Source of the DNA: Streptomyces peucetius
Lineage (GTDB): Bacteria; Actinomycetota; Actinomycetes; Streptomycetales; Streptomycetaceae
Direction of reading: 5' to 3'
DNA length: 64,000 bases
Assembly: GCF_025854275.1 (NCBI RefSeq)
Contig: NZ_CP107567.1
Span: forward strand, 6,882,001-6,946,000
Of the stretch, positions 7,758 through 16,926 are shown piece after piece. A program made the translations under genes and the position numbers. Every line of letters starts with the position of its first letter. Within the stretch, counting starts at the first letter, position 1. The notes under the pieces were generated by a model, which saw only the letters and a list, made by a program, of their open reading frames with translations, had not been told where the DNA came from and made no database searches.

Positions 7758-8723
7758 CTAGTTGTCGGGGATCTCGAACTTGCTGGTCCGCTGCATGCCG
7801 GCCGCACGTCCCTTGCCGGAGACGACCAGTGCCATCTTGCGGCTGGCCTCGTCGATCATCTCGTCGCCGAGCATCGCCGAGCCCTTCTTGCCGCCGGCCT
7901 CGGACGTGTAGTAGTCGTACGCGTCCAGGATCAGCTCGGCGTGGTCGTAGTCCTCCTGGGAGGGCGAGAAGATCTCGTTGGACGCCTCGACCTGGCCCGG
8001 GTGCAGCACCCACTTGCCGTCGAAGCCGAGCGCCGCGGCGCGCTGGGCGACCGCGCGGTAGCCGTCGATGTTGCGGATCTGCAGGTAGGGGCCGTCGATC
8101 GCCTGGAGGTTGTTGGCGCGGGCGGCCATCAGGATCTTCATCAGGATGTAGTGGTACGCGTCGGCGGGGTAGCCGGGCGGCTGCTCGCCGACGACCAGGG
8201 ACTTCATGTTGATGGAGGCCATGAAGTCGGCCGGGCCGAAGATGATGGTCTCGACGCGCGGCGACGCCTGAGCGATCTCGTTGACGTTGTTGAGGCCCTG
8301 GGCGTTCTCGATCTGCGCCTCGATGCCGATCTTGCCGACCTCGAAGCCCATCGTCTTCTCGATCTGGGTGAGCAGCAGGTCCAGTGCGACGATCTGCTGG
8401 GCGTCCTGGACCTTCGGCAGCATGATGCAGTCGAGGTTCTGGCCGGCGCCCTCGACGACGGTGACGACGTCACGGTACGTCCAGTGAGTGGTCCAGTCGT
8501 TGACCCGCACGACCCGCGTCTTGCCGGTCCAGTCGCCCTCGTTGAGGAACTTCACGATGGTGTGGCGCGCGTCCGGCTTGGCGAGCGGCGCGCAGGCGTC
8601 CTCGAGGTCCAGGAACACCTGGTCGGCCGGCAGGCCCTGGGCCTTCTCCAGGAAGCGCGGGTTCGAACCCGGCACCGCCAGGCAGGAGCGGCGCGGACGC
8701 AGCCGGTTCACAGGGGTAGTCAT
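7758..8723 (-). CDS. mcl: HpcH/HpaI-family lyase, probable malyl-CoA/beta-methylmalyl-CoA lyase
   Basis: CitE-like aldolase of 321 residues that would split beta-methylmalyl-CoA into glyoxylate and propionyl-CoA (and malyl-CoA into glyoxylate and acetyl-CoA). The family pattern is clear: RSCLAVPGSNPRFLEKA at the N-terminus, VFLDLEDACAP with the metal-binding acids, a VNDWTT arginine/asparagine region, QIENAQGLNNV and IIFGPADFMAS. Its ATG overlaps the meaA stop (ATGA). Neighbours fix the pathway assignment. Confidence 0.9.
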   Translation of the reverse strand: MTTPVNRLRPRRSCLAVPGSNPRFLEKAQGLPADQVFLDLEDACAPLAKPDARHTIVKFLNEGDWTGKTRVVRVNDWTTHWTYRDVVTVVEGAGQNLDCIMLPKVQDAQQIVALDLLLTQIEKTMGFEVGKIGIEAQIENAQGLNNVNEIAQASPRVETIIFGPADFMASINMKSLVVGEQPPGYPADAYHYILMKILMAARANNLQAIDGPYLQIRNIDGYRAVAQRAAALGFDGKWVLHPGQVEASNEIFSPSQEDYDHAELILDAYDYYTSEAGGKKGSAMLGDEMIDEASRKMALVVSGKGRAAGMQRTSKFEIPDN

Positions 8724-10858
8724 GCGGGGACCTCCAGAGGGTCGAGCTTGTTCGCTGTACGAATCTCGTCGACGATACGGCCGATGATCTCCGTGATACC
8801 GAAGTCCTTCGGTGTGAAGACGGCGGCCACTCCCGCCGCCTTCAGCTCTGCGGCGTCGGCGTTCGGGATGATCCCGCCGACGATCACCGGAATGTCGGCC
8901 GCGCCGGCATCGCGCAGCCGCTCCAGCACGTCCGGCACCAGCTCGGCGTGCGAGCCGGACAGGATGGAGAGGCCCACGCAGTGCACGTCCTCGGCGAGGG
9001 CGGCGGAGACGATCTGCTCCGGGGTGAGCCGGATGCCCTGGTAGACCACCTCGAACCCGGCGTCACGGGCCCGTACGGCGATCTGCTCGGCGCCGTTGGA
9101 GTGCCCGTCCAGGCCCGGCTTGCCGACCAGCAGCCGCAGCCGGCCGGAGCCCAGGTCGTCCGCGGTGCGCGCCACCTTCTCGCGTACGGCGGCGAGCGGA
9201 GTACCCGCCTCCGCGGCGACCGCCACCGGGGCGCTGCTGACGCCCGTCGGCGCACGGAACTCGCCGAAGACGTCACGCAGCGCCCAGGCCCACTCGCCGG
9301 TGGTGACGCCCGCACGCGCACACTCGACGGTGGCCGCCATCAGGTTCTCGGTGCCCGCCGCGGCCTTCTTCAGCGCCGCGAGGGCCTCTGCCGCACGGGA
9401 CTCGTCACGGTCGGCGCGCCACTCGTGGAGCTTCGCCACGACCCGGGCCTCGTTCGCCGGGTCGACCGTCATGATCGCGGTGTCGAGATCCGCGGTGAGC
9501 GGGTTCTCCTCGGTCGTCTCGTAGATGTTGACGCCGACGATCTTCTCGTCGCCCGCCTCGATCCGCGCCCGCCGCTCGGCGTGCGAGGAGACCAGCTGCG
9601 ACTTGAGGTAGCCGGACTCGACGGCCGCCATCGCGCCGCCCATCTCCTGGATCCGGTCGATCTCGGCGAGGCACTCCTCGACCAGGGAGCCGACCTTGGC
9701 CTCGACGACGTGCGAACCGGCGAAGATGTCCTCGTACTCCAGCAGGTCCGACTCGTGCGCCAGCACCTGCTGGATGCGCAGCGACCACTGCTGGTCCCAG
9801 GGCCGGGGCAGACCCAGCGCCTCGTTCCACGCCGGCAACTGGACGGCGCGGGCGCGGGCGTCCTTGGACAGCGTCACGGCCAGCATCTCGAGCACGATGC
9901 GCTGGACGTTGTTCTCCGGCTGCGCCTCGGTGAGGCCCAGGGAGTTGACCTGGACGCCGTAGCGGAAGCGGCGCTGCTTCTCGTTCTCGATGCCGTACCG
10001 CTCCCGGGTGACCTTGTCCCAGATGCGGCCGAAGGCCCGCATCTTGCACATCTCCTCGACGAAGCGGACGCCCGCGTTCACGAAGAAGGAGATCCGGGCG
10101 ACGACGTCACCGAACTTCTCGGCCGGCACCTGGCCCGAGTCGCGCACGGCGTCGAGGACGGCGATCGCGGTGGACATCGCGTACGCGATTTCCTGCACCG
10201 GCGTGGCCCCGGCCTCCTGCAGGTGGTAGCTGCAGATGTTGATCGGGTTCCACTTGGGGATGTTGGCCACCGTGTACGTGATCATGTCGGTGGTCAGGCG
10301 CAGTGAAGGACCGGGCGGGAAGACGTGCGTCCCGCGCGACAGGTACTCCTTGACGATGTCGTTCTGCGTCGTCCCCTGGAGCAGACGGATGTCCGCGCCC
10401 TGCTCCTCGGCGACCACCTGGTACAGCGCCAGCAGCCACATGGCGGTGGCGTTGATGGTCATCGAGGTGTTCATCTGCTCCAGGGGGATGTCCTGGAACA
10501 GCCGGCGCATGTCGCCCAGATGGGAAACCGGCACCCCGACCCGGCCGACCTCGCCGCGGGCGAGGACGTGGTCGGGGTCGTAACCGGTCTGGGTCGGCAG
10601 GTCGAAGGCCACCGACAGACCCGTCTGGCCCTTGGCGAGGTTGCGCCGGTACAGCTCGTTGGACGCCTCGGCGGTCGAGTGACCGGCGTACGTCCGCATG
10701 AGCCAGGGCCGGTCCTTCTTCCTCGGCTCACTTCCCTTCGGGCGCTCGAAGCCGCTGTCGAGGTTCCTCGCCCCGCGGTCGCTTCGCTCCCTCGGCCTCG
10801 TCGCTTTCGACACCGGCGCGCCCTCCGGTCCGATCGCGGCCTTCCTCGGCTCGTGCAT
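8720..10858 (-). CDS. meaA: ethylmalonyl-CoA mutase (MeaA), coenzyme B12-dependent
   Basis: Single-chain acyl-CoA mutase of 712 residues that rearranges ethylmalonyl-CoA to methylsuccinyl-CoA. The TIM-barrel part starts with [19 protein letters not shown] and contains [19 protein letters not shown]. The C-terminal cobalamin domain holds the DxHxxG motif (DGHSNG, His586 as the lower ligand), LSILSGSH and VIVGGIIP. The ATG lies one base after the ccr stop (TGAcATG). The first 47 residues are low-complexity ([21 protein letters not shown]) and look like translated intergenic repeat; they are unlikely to be part of the fold. Plain methylmalonyl-CoA mutase is the alternative, but context favours MeaA. 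Confidence 0.93.
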   Translation of the reverse strand: MHEPRKAAIGPEGAPVSKATRPRERSDRGARNLDSGFERPKGSEPRKKDRPWLMRTYAGHSTAEASNELYRRNLAKGQTGLSVAFDLPTQTGYDPDHVLARGEVGRVGVPVSHLGDMRRLFQDIPLEQMNTSMTINATAMWLLALYQVVAEEQGADIRLLQGTTQNDIVKEYLSRGTHVFPPGPSLRLTTDMITYTVANIPKWNPINICSYHLQEAGATPVQEIAYAMSTAIAVLDAVRDSGQVPAEKFGDVVARISFFVNAGVRFVEEMCKMRAFGRIWDKVTRERYGIENEKQRRFRYGVQVNSLGLTEAQPENNVQRIVLEMLAVTLSKDARARAVQLPAWNEALGLPRPWDQQWSLRIQQVLAHESDLLEYEDIFAGSHVVEAKVGSLVEECLAEIDRIQEMGGAMAAVESGYLKSQLVSSHAERRARIEAGDEKIVGVNIYETTEENPLTADLDTAIMTVDPANEARVVAKLHEWRADRDESRAAEALAALKKAAAGTENLMAATVECARAGVTTGEWAWALRDVFGEFRAPTGVSSAPVAVAAEAGTPLAAVREKVARTADDLGSGRLRLLVGKPGLDGHSNGAEQIAVRARDAGFEVVYQGIRLTPEQIVSAALAEDVHCVGLSILSGSHAELVPDVLERLRDAGAADIPVIVGGIIPNADAAELKAAGVAAVFTPKDFGITEIIGRIVDEIRTANKLDPLEVPA

Positions 10859-10859
10859 G

Positions 10860-12197
10860 TCACACGTTCCGGAAGCGGTTGATGGCGTCGACGTGCTTCT
10901 CTCGCATCTCCGGGTCGCTGACGCCCAGACCCTCCTGCGGGGCGAGCGCGAGGACGCCGACCTTGCCCTGGTGGAGGTTGCGGTGCACGTCGTACGCGGC
11001 CTGGCCGGTGTCCTCGAGGGAGTACACCTTCGACAGGGTGGGGTGGATCTTGCCCTTGGCGATGAGGCGGTTGGCCTCCCACGCCTCGCGGTAGTTGGCG
11101 AAGTGCGAGCCGATGATCCGCTTCAGCGACATCCACAGGTAGCGGTTGTCGTACTCGTGCATGTAGCCCGAGGTCGAGGCACAGGTGGTGATGGTGCCGC
11201 CCTTGCGGGTGACGTAGACGGACGCGCCGAACGTCTCGCGGCCCGGGTGCTCGAAGACGATGTCGATGTCCTCGCCGCCGGTGAGCTCGCGGATGCGCTT
11301 GCCGAAGCGCTTCCACTCCTTCGGGTCCTGGGTCTGCTCGTCCTTCCAGAACTTGTAGCCCTCGGCGTTGCGGTCGATGATCGCCTCCGCGCCCATCGCA
11401 CGGCAGATGTCCGCCTTCTGGTCGCTGGAGACGACACAGATCGGGTTGGCGCCGCCGGCGAGCGCGAACTGGGTGGCGTACGAGCCGAGTCCGCCGCTCG
11501 CACCCCAGATGAGGACGTTGTCGCCCTGCTTCATGCCGGCGCCGTTGCGGGAGACGAGCTGGCGGTACGCGGTGGAGTTGACCAGGCCCGGGGCCGCGGC
11601 CTCCTCCCAGCTGAGGTGCTTCGGCTTGGGCATCAGCTGGTTGGACTTGACGAGCGCGATCTCCGCGAGGCCGCCGAAGTTGGTCTCGAAGCCCCAGATG
11701 CGCTGCTCGGGGTCGAGCATCGTGTCGTTGTGGCCGTCGGAGGACTCCAGCTCGACCGAGAGGCAGTGCGCGACGACCTCGTCACCCGGGTTCCAGGCGT
11801 TGACGCCGGGGCCGGTGCGCAGGACGACGCCCGCGAGGTCGGAGCCGATGACGTGGTACGGCAGGTCGTGGCGCTTGGTGAGCTCCGACAGCCGCCCGTA
11901 GCGCTCCAGGAAGCCGAAGGTGGACAGCGGCTCGAAGATCGAGGTCCACACGGAGTTGTAGTTGACCGAGGAGGCCATCACGGCCACCAGTGCCTCACCC
12001 GGACCGAGTTCGGGCACCGGCACGTCGTCGAGGTGGATCGACTTGCGGGGGTCCTTCTCCCGGGTCTCGAGACCGGCGAACATCTCCGTCTCGTCCTTGT
12101 GCACGGTGATCGCGCGGTACGACTCGGGGAGCTTCAGTGCGGCGAAGTCGGCCGACGTGGATTCCGTCGACTGGATCGCGTCCAGGATTTCCTTCAC
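10860..12197 (-). CDS. ccr: crotonyl-CoA carboxylase/reductase
   Basis: NADPH-dependent enzyme that reductively carboxylates crotonyl-CoA to ethylmalonyl-CoA, the key step of the pathway and a source of polyketide extender units. Medium-chain reductase fold with the NADPH loop WGASGGLGSYATQ. With the GTG start at 12197 the CO2-pocket residues fall at N81, F170, E171 and H365, the numbers known for the Kitasatospora setae enzyme; this supports both function and start. GGAGG lies 7 bases before that GTG. 445 residues. The open frame extends far upstream to 12560 but that part is promoter DNA. Confidence 0.97.
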   Translation of the reverse strand: MKEILDAIQSTESTSADFAALKLPESYRAITVHKDETEMFAGLETREKDPRKSIHLDDVPVPELGPGEALVAVMASSVNYNSVWTSIFEPLSTFGFLERYGRLSELTKRHDLPYHVIGSDLAGVVLRTGPGVNAWNPGDEVVAHCLSVELESSDGHNDTMLDPEQRIWGFETNFGGLAEIALVKSNQLMPKPKHLSWEEAAAPGLVNSTAYRQLVSRNGAGMKQGDNVLIWGASGGLGSYATQFALAGGANPICVVSSDQKADICRAMGAEAIIDRNAEGYKFWKDEQTQDPKEWKRFGKRIRELTGGEDIDIVFEHPGRETFGASVYVTRKGGTITTCASTSGYMHEYDNRYLWMSLKRIIGSHFANYREAWEANRLIAKGKIHPTLSKVYSLEDTGQAAYDVHRNLHQGKVGVLALAPQEGLGVSDPEMREKHVDAINRFRNV

Positions 12198-12418
12198 GGT
12201 GTTGCCTCCGGCGGGAAGCGTCCATGCGCGGACGCTGAGGGGTACGTCGGGGTGGTGCTGCTGTGGAGGTGTGCCGTCGGTTCGGCGGGTGGTGCTGCTG
12301 GCAGCGCGGGTGGCGCTTGAAGGTGCCTGTGACGCAGGCGTCCGGGCGGGCAACCACGAGGGTTGCTGGGACAGCCGGCGTACGAATGGTCTCTGCACGC
12401 CGGCCGCCCGGACACTCT
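12198..12418. other. long ccr 5' leader or intergenic DNA
   Basis: About 220 bases between the predicted promoter and the ccr start. It holds the ccr ribosome site (GGAGG at about 12205) and no convincing gene. Short GC-rich stems are possible but none stands out. Confidence 0.4.
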
Positions 12419-12463
12419 CAACGTATGGCACGCCGTGCCAGGTCGCAAGACACTCCGTGCCAA
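12419..12463 (-). promoter_or_regulatory. predicted ccr promoter with two operator-like palindromes
   Basis: On the minus strand TTGCGA (12448-12443), a 17-base spacer and TACGTT (12425-12420) fit a sigma-70-type promoter about 220 bases before ccr. The spacer contains the perfect palindrome TGGCACGCCGTGCCA (12426-12440). A 12/14 copy of it lies at 12449-12462, 22 bases further upstream, or two helical turns. The TetR-family gene just upstream is the obvious candidate to bind here. Confidence 0.55.
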
Positions 12464-12530
12464 GAATTTCTCTCAGATGCAATCCGGGCGACACATATGA
12501 GCGATGATCGATCGAACCGGGACGCAAAAC

Positions 12531-12565
12531 GGCTGATGGCCGCCCGAATCGGGCGCCCATCAGCC
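12531..12565 (-). terminator. intrinsic terminator of the TetR gene
   Basis: A 16-bp stem with one mismatch (12531-12546 with 12550-12565) and a 3-base loop lies 18 bases after the regulator stop. On the minus strand it is followed by GTTTTG. It separates the regulator from ccr, which therefore needs its own promoter. Confidence 0.82.
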
Positions 12566-12582
12566 GTGTGGCACGGGGGCGG

Positions 12583-13422
12583 TCAGGACTGCTTGAGCGC
12601 CTGCTCGATGGCCCGCATGACCTCGCTCAGCGGCGCGTCCGTGCGCGCGACGGCCACCAGCACCTCGCCCTCGGTACGGGCCGTCGCCGCCGGCTCCTGG
12701 GCCGCCGCGTCGGCCATGACCGCCGCGTGCTTGCGCCCGGCCCCTATGCCGGTACCGAACGTGTCGCGGACGATGGCGAACGCGTGGTCCAGCTGGGCCT
12801 CCACGTCGCCCTGGCCGCCCGCCCGCAGCCAGCGGCGCAGCACATGGTTGTGCGCGGTGACGACGGCGGAGGCGGCGACCTCGGCGAGCAGCGGGTCGTC
12901 GTTGCCGTCGTGGTGGTCGCGCTCGTCGAAGTGGCCCAGCAGATAGCGCGTGAACAGCCGCTCGTAACGGGCCACCGAGGCGATCTCGCGCTCCCGCAGG
13001 GTGGGCACCTCGCGGGTCAGCCGGTAGCGCTCGACGGAGACGGCGGGGGAGGAGGCGTACATCCGCATGACCTCCTTGATCCCCCGGCAGACCGTGTCCA
13101 GCGGATGCTCGTGCGGCGGAGCGGCGTTCAGCACCGCCTCCGCCCGTACCAGTGTGTCGTCGTGGTCCGGGAAGATCGCCTCTTCCTTGGAGCGGAAGTG
13201 CCGGAAGAACGTACGCCGTGCCACGCCCGCCGCCGCCGCGATCTCGTCGACCGTCGTCGCCTCGTAGCCCTTGGTCGCGAACAACTCCATTGCCGCCGCA
13301 GCCAGTTCACGGCGCATTTTCAGACGTTGCGCGGCGGCGCGGGAGCCCGCGGGGCTCTCCGGAGCGTCGGTCGGGGCGCCGGCGCGGCCGGTGCGGCGGG
13401 AGGTTTCAGCGGGCTGGGGCAT
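12583..13422 (-). CDS. TetR-family transcriptional regulator
   Basis: DNA-binding regulator. The helix-turn-helix domain is plain: RRELAAAAMELFATKGYE, then TTVDEIAAAAGVARRTFFRHF with the FRSKEE that ends the TetR motif. The ligand-binding half is helical and not identifiable. Start uncertain: ATG 13422 gives 279 residues, ATG 13440 adds six; neither has a good ribosome site, and further upstream frames run into the dehydrogenase gene. Position between the dehydrogenase and ccr, and palindromes in the ccr promoter, suggest it controls the ethylmalonyl-CoA genes, perhaps in response to an acyl-CoA. That is inference. Confidence 0.9.
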   Translation of the reverse strand: MPQPAETSRRTGRAGAPTDAPESPAGSRAAAQRLKMRRELAAAAMELFATKGYEATTVDEIAAAAGVARRTFFRHFRSKEEAIFPDHDDTLVRAEAVLNAAPPHEHPLDTVCRGIKEVMRMYASSPAVSVERYRLTREVPTLREREIASVARYERLFTRYLLGHFDERDHHDGNDDPLLAEVAASAVVTAHNHVLRRWLRAGGQGDVEAQLDHAFAIVRDTFGTGIGAGRKHAAVMADAAAQEPAATARTEGEVLVAVARTDAPLSEVMRAIEQALKQS

Positions 13423-13537
13423 GATCTGAACGTACTGCATCCGGGCAGTCGGCTGCGCCTGCGTGCCGCTGTCCGTCTCCCCGGGGACGGAGGGCGGGCC
13501 GCCCGGACCGAGCAGCCCGCCCCACCCTGCGCCGGAC

Positions 13538-15319
13538 TCAGCGCCGGGCATATTCGCGGAAGCCGCGCCCCGTCTTGCGGCCGAGGCATCCCGCGGCGAC
13601 CAGGTGCTCGAGCAGCGGCGCCGGAGCCAGGCCCGGGTCGCGGAACTCGCGGTGCAGGACCTTCTCGATCGCGAGCGAGACGTCGAGACCGACCACGTCG
13701 AGCAGTTCGAACGGGCCCATCGGGTAGCCGCCGCCGAGCTTCATCGCGGCGTCGATGTCGTCGAGGGTGGCGTAGTGCTCCTCGACCATCTTGATCGCGT
13801 TGTTGAGGTACGGGAAGAGCAGCGCGTTCACGATGAAGCCCGCCCGGTCGCCGCAGTCGACCGGGTGCTTCTTGATCTTCGCGGTGACCTCGCGGACCGT
13901 GGCGTGCACATCGTCGGAGGTCAGGACCGTGCGGACCACCTCGACCAGCTTCATCGCCGGGGCGGGGTTGAAGAAGTGCATGCCGATGACGTCCTGGGGG
14001 CGCGAGGTGGCGCGCGCGCAGGCGACGACGGGCAGCGAGGAGGTGGTGGTGGCGAGCACCGCACCCGGCTTGCAGATCTTGTCGAGGGTGGCGAAGAGCT
14101 GCTGCTTGATCTCCAGGTCCTCGGCCACCGCCTCCAGCGCCAGGTCGACCTCGGCGAACGCGTCGAGCGAACCGGCGGGGGCGATCCGGGCCAGGGTGCC
14201 CTCCCGGGCCTCCTCGGTCATCCGTCCCTTGGCGACCGAGCGCGCCAGCGACTTGCCGATGCGGGCCTTCGCCACCTCGGCTTTCTCCAGGCTGCGCGCG
14301 GCCAGCACCACGTCGTAACCCGCCTTGGCGAAGACCTCCGCGATGCCGCTCGCCATGGTGCCGGAGCCGGCCACGCCGACCGAGCGGATCTCCCGGCCGG
14401 CGGCGGCCCCGTCGGACGGCCGCGGGGTCAGCGCGTCGTCCACGGTGTCGGCGCTGCCGGGGGCGGCGTAGGTGTAGAACCCGCGGCCGGCCTTGCGGCC
14501 GGTCAGACCGGCCGCACTGAGCTGCCCCAGGATGGGCGCCGGGGCGTGCAGGCGGTCCTGCGACTCCGCGTACATCGCGTCCAGCACGGTGCGTGCGGTG
14601 TCGATGCCGATCAGGTCGAGCAGCGCGAGGGGGCCCATGGGCAGACCGCAGCCGAGCTTCATCGCCGCGTCGATGTCCTCGCGGGAGGCGTAGCGCGACT
14701 CGTACATCGCCGCCGCCTGGTTGAGGTAACCGAACAGCAGGCCGTCCGCGACGAATCCGGGACGGTCACCGATCGCGACCGGCTCCTTGCCGAGCTCGCG
14801 GGCCAGCGCCGTGACGGCCTCCACGGCGGCCGGGGCGGTCAGCACGGAGGAGACCACCTCGACGAGCTTCATCGCCGGGGCCGGATTGAAGAAGTGCAGT
14901 CCGAGCACGCGCTCCGGGCGCTCGGAATCGGCCGCGAGCCGGGTCACGGAGAGGGCGTTGGTGCCGGTCGCGATGATCGTGTCCGGGCGGACGACGGCGT
15001 CGAGCTCGCGGAAGACCTGCTGCTTGGCCTCGTACGACTCGGGCACGACCTCGATCACCAGATCGGCCTCGGCGGCGGCCTGCGGATCGGAGAAGGTGCG
15101 GAAACGGGCGAGGATGTCTCGGCGCTCCTCCTCGGTGATCCGCTCCCGCCCCACGGCGCGGGCGGTGGAGGCTTCGAGCGAGGCGACGGCCCGGCGGGCG
15201 GCGGCGTCACTGACGTCGATGCCGACGACCTCGCGGCCGGCGCGCGCGAGGACCTCGGCGATGCCGGTGCCCATGGTGCCGAGGCCGACGACGGCAATGG
15301 TGTGGAGAGGGGTGTCCAT
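13538..15319 (-). CDS. 3-hydroxyacyl-CoA dehydrogenase with two tandem dehydrogenase units
   Basis: NAD(P)-dependent 3-hydroxyacyl-CoA (3-hydroxybutyryl-CoA) dehydrogenase of 593 residues made of two complete units. Each has a Rossmann glycine motif (VVGLGTMGTGIAEV near residue 10; VAGSGTMASGIAEV near 325) and the HFFNPAPAMKLVEVV catalytic-His segment. Such duplicated proteins are common in actinobacteria. It would interconvert acetoacetyl-CoA and 3-hydroxybutyryl-CoA, feeding crotonyl-CoA to Ccr. ATG 15319 has CTGGAG eight bases upstream; the open frame extends upstream without support. GC-rich hairpins (for example 13492-13504) follow its stop. Confidence 0.93.
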   Translation of the reverse strand: MDTPLHTIAVVGLGTMGTGIAEVLARAGREVVGIDVSDAAARRAVASLEASTARAVGRERITEEERRDILARFRTFSDPQAAAEADLVIEVVPESYEAKQQVFRELDAVVRPDTIIATGTNALSVTRLAADSERPERVLGLHFFNPAPAMKLVEVVSSVLTAPAAVEAVTALARELGKEPVAIGDRPGFVADGLLFGYLNQAAAMYESRYASREDIDAAMKLGCGLPMGPLALLDLIGIDTARTVLDAMYAESQDRLHAPAPILGQLSAAGLTGRKAGRGFYTYAAPGSADTVDDALTPRPSDGAAAGREIRSVGVAGSGTMASGIAEVFAKAGYDVVLAARSLEKAEVAKARIGKSLARSVAKGRMTEEAREGTLARIAPAGSLDAFAEVDLALEAVAEDLEIKQQLFATLDKICKPGAVLATTTSSLPVVACARATSRPQDVIGMHFFNPAPAMKLVEVVRTVLTSDDVHATVREVTAKIKKHPVDCGDRAGFIVNALLFPYLNNAIKMVEEHYATLDDIDAAMKLGGGYPMGPFELLDVVGLDVSLAIEKVLHREFRDPGLAPAPLLEHLVAAGCLGRKTGRGFREYARR

Positions 15320-15686
15320 CACGGGACTCCAGGGATGAGTGACGACTGATGAGGAGCGCGCGCGGGGGCGGAACAGGAGGAGGTCCGCAGGCGCGGGGGC
15401 CGACACCGCAGGGGCGTACGGCGCGCGGGAACCGCGTGTCGTGGTGCTGGGGCCGACGGGCCTGTCCCTGGCCACGCCGTACTTTCTGCTTCGTGCTGCT
15501 CCGAAACCTCGGAACCTCGAAGCCGAACCGACAACCTCTCGGCGGCTGCGTCACCAGGCCGCCGGGAGTCGCGGGGGTGACCCGCTCACTTGAGATTAAC
15601 TCGCCGGTAACGAGCACGCCAGCCCTCGACGGAGGCTCGTCCATGTGATCTGGATCGCGCCCCGCTCCCGCCGATACGCTTCCGTC
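15320..15686. other. divergent intergenic region
   Basis: 367 bases between the dehydrogenase and HEAT-repeat genes with no gene I can support. It must hold the promoter of the dehydrogenase. The least GC-rich part is around 15590-15610 (GAGATTAACTCGCCGGTAAC), a possible regulator site, but its symmetry is poor. For the HEAT gene, TACGCT at 15675-15680 ends six bases before the ATG, suggesting a leaderless transcript. Confidence 0.4.
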
Positions 15687-16265
15687 ATGGACGAGGAGTT
15701 GCGGTCGCTCGCGAGCCGGCTGCGGGACGAGTCGGGCGGGGGAGCCGCGTACGAACGGCTGCTGACCACCGCCGACCACGACGAACTCGCCACCGTCCTC
15801 ACCGAACACGGGCGCCCCCTGTGGGCACGTGAACTCGCCGCCTTCCGGCTCGGCTGCGCCGGGGACCGCCGCGCCTTCGAGTCCCTGGTCCTCCTCCTCA
15901 ACCACCGCGACCCCGAGCGCTGTGTCGGCGCCGCCCACGCCCTCGCCGAGCTGGGCGACCCCCGCACCCCGCGCGCCGCCGCTGCACTCGCCACCAACGA
16001 ACTGCGCGTCGCCTACTCCCTGCTCCCGGTCCGCCTGCTGACCCGGCTGCGCGCACCGGAGTCCGTCCCGGCCCTGATCACGGTCCTCGGCCGCCGCCTC
16101 GGCGCCGGCGACCCGCACTGGCGGGTGGCGCTGGCGTGCGTGGAGGGCCTGGGAGCGCTGGGCGACGCGCGCGCCGCCGAGGTCGTACGGGCGGCGCTGC
16201 CGCACCCGCGTCTGGCGGCGGCGGCGCAGGCGGCGCTGGCGCGGCTGGAGGGACAGCGGGCGTGA
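15687..16265 (+). CDS. HEAT-repeat protein
   Basis: Protein of 192 residues built of short alpha-helical repeats: repeated patterns such as LWARELAAFRLGC, RCVGAAHALAELGDPR and ALACVEGLGALGDAR, typical of PBS-lyase-type HEAT repeats. These proteins usually act as binding scaffolds. No catalytic residues are apparent. ATG 15687 fits a leaderless promoter (TACGCT six bases before). It converges on a GNAT gene with 54 bases between and no clear terminator. Confidence 0.85.
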   Translation: MDEELRSLASRLRDESGGGAAYERLLTTADHDELATVLTEHGRPLWARELAAFRLGCAGDRRAFESLVLLLNHRDPERCVGAAHALAELGDPRTPRAAAALATNELRVAYSLLPVRLLTRLRAPESVPALITVLGRRLGAGDPHWRVALACVEGLGALGDARAAEVVRAALPHPRLAAAAQAALARLEGQRA

Positions 16266-16319
16266 CTGCTGCCGGGGTCAGGAGACCTGCGCCGCCGGAC
16301 GCCCCGCGCAGGGAGCCGG

Positions 16320-16850
16320 TCACGCCGTCAGTCGCCGGAAGTAACGGACCTCCGGGACGCGTTCGCCGTCGACCTCGAAGGGCTCCTCGGTGCCGTCCGG
16401 TGTGAAGCCCGCGCGCTCGTAGAAGCGGCGGGCGCGGGCGTTGTCCCTGAGGACCCACAGGACCATCTCCTGGAACCCGGCCGCCCTCGCGCGGCCCGTC
16501 AGTTCGGCCATCAGCGCGTGGCCCACGCCCGAGGAGATGCGCTCCGGCCGGACGTAGATCGCGTAGAGCTCGCACACTTCCCGGTGCTTCTCGCCGCCCT
16601 CGTCGCGGAGCGGGCCGAAGCAGCCCCAGCCGACCACCTCGCCGGCCCACTCGGCGACCACGTTGCTCACCCCGGCGCCCGCTCCGTCCACGAGGAGCGA
16701 GCGGCGTTCGGCCGCGTCGTCCGCCGCGTTCATGGCGTCCAGGTACGACTGGGGCACGAGTCCGGTGTACGCGAACCGCCAGCCGCCCACCCGGATCGTG
16801 GCGACCGCGTCGCAGTCGTCGATCGTCATGTCCCGCACGCGCATGGTCAT
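16320..16850 (-). CDS. GNAT-family N-acetyltransferase
   Basis: Acetyl-CoA-dependent acetyltransferase, 176 residues. The acetyl-CoA pocket is visible as YVRPERISSGVGHALMAEL (a Q/RxxGxG/A variant) and the conserved end DNARARRFYERAGFTPDG. Target unknown. Two close ATGs (16850 and 16844) are possible; GGAGG/GGAG upstream serves either. The region further upstream in frame is antisense to the radical SAM gene and is not coding. Confidence 0.88.
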   Translation of the reverse strand: MTMRVRDMTIDDCDAVATIRVGGWRFAYTGLVPQSYLDAMNAADDAAERRSLLVDGAGAGVSNVVAEWAGEVVGWGCFGPLRDEGGEKHREVCELYAIYVRPERISSGVGHALMAELTGRARAAGFQEMVLWVLRDNARARRFYERAGFTPDGTEEPFEVDGERVPEVRYFRRLTA

Positions 16851-16926
16851 CGCTCCGTGGCCTCCCCTCTCCGTCGTCGGTGGGCACACTGCCCCCCAGT
16901 GTCCTACGACGCTACTGGAACCGGCG

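Noticed and set aside
8655..8680. GGTTCGAACCC, which looks like a tRNA T-loop
   Set aside because: It encodes SNPRF in the lyase gene on the other strand; no acceptor stem or anticodon arm can be drawn around it.
15590..15610. Fatty-acid-regulator-type palindrome before the dehydrogenase gene
   Set aside because: Only about half of the positions are symmetric, so it is not better than chance.
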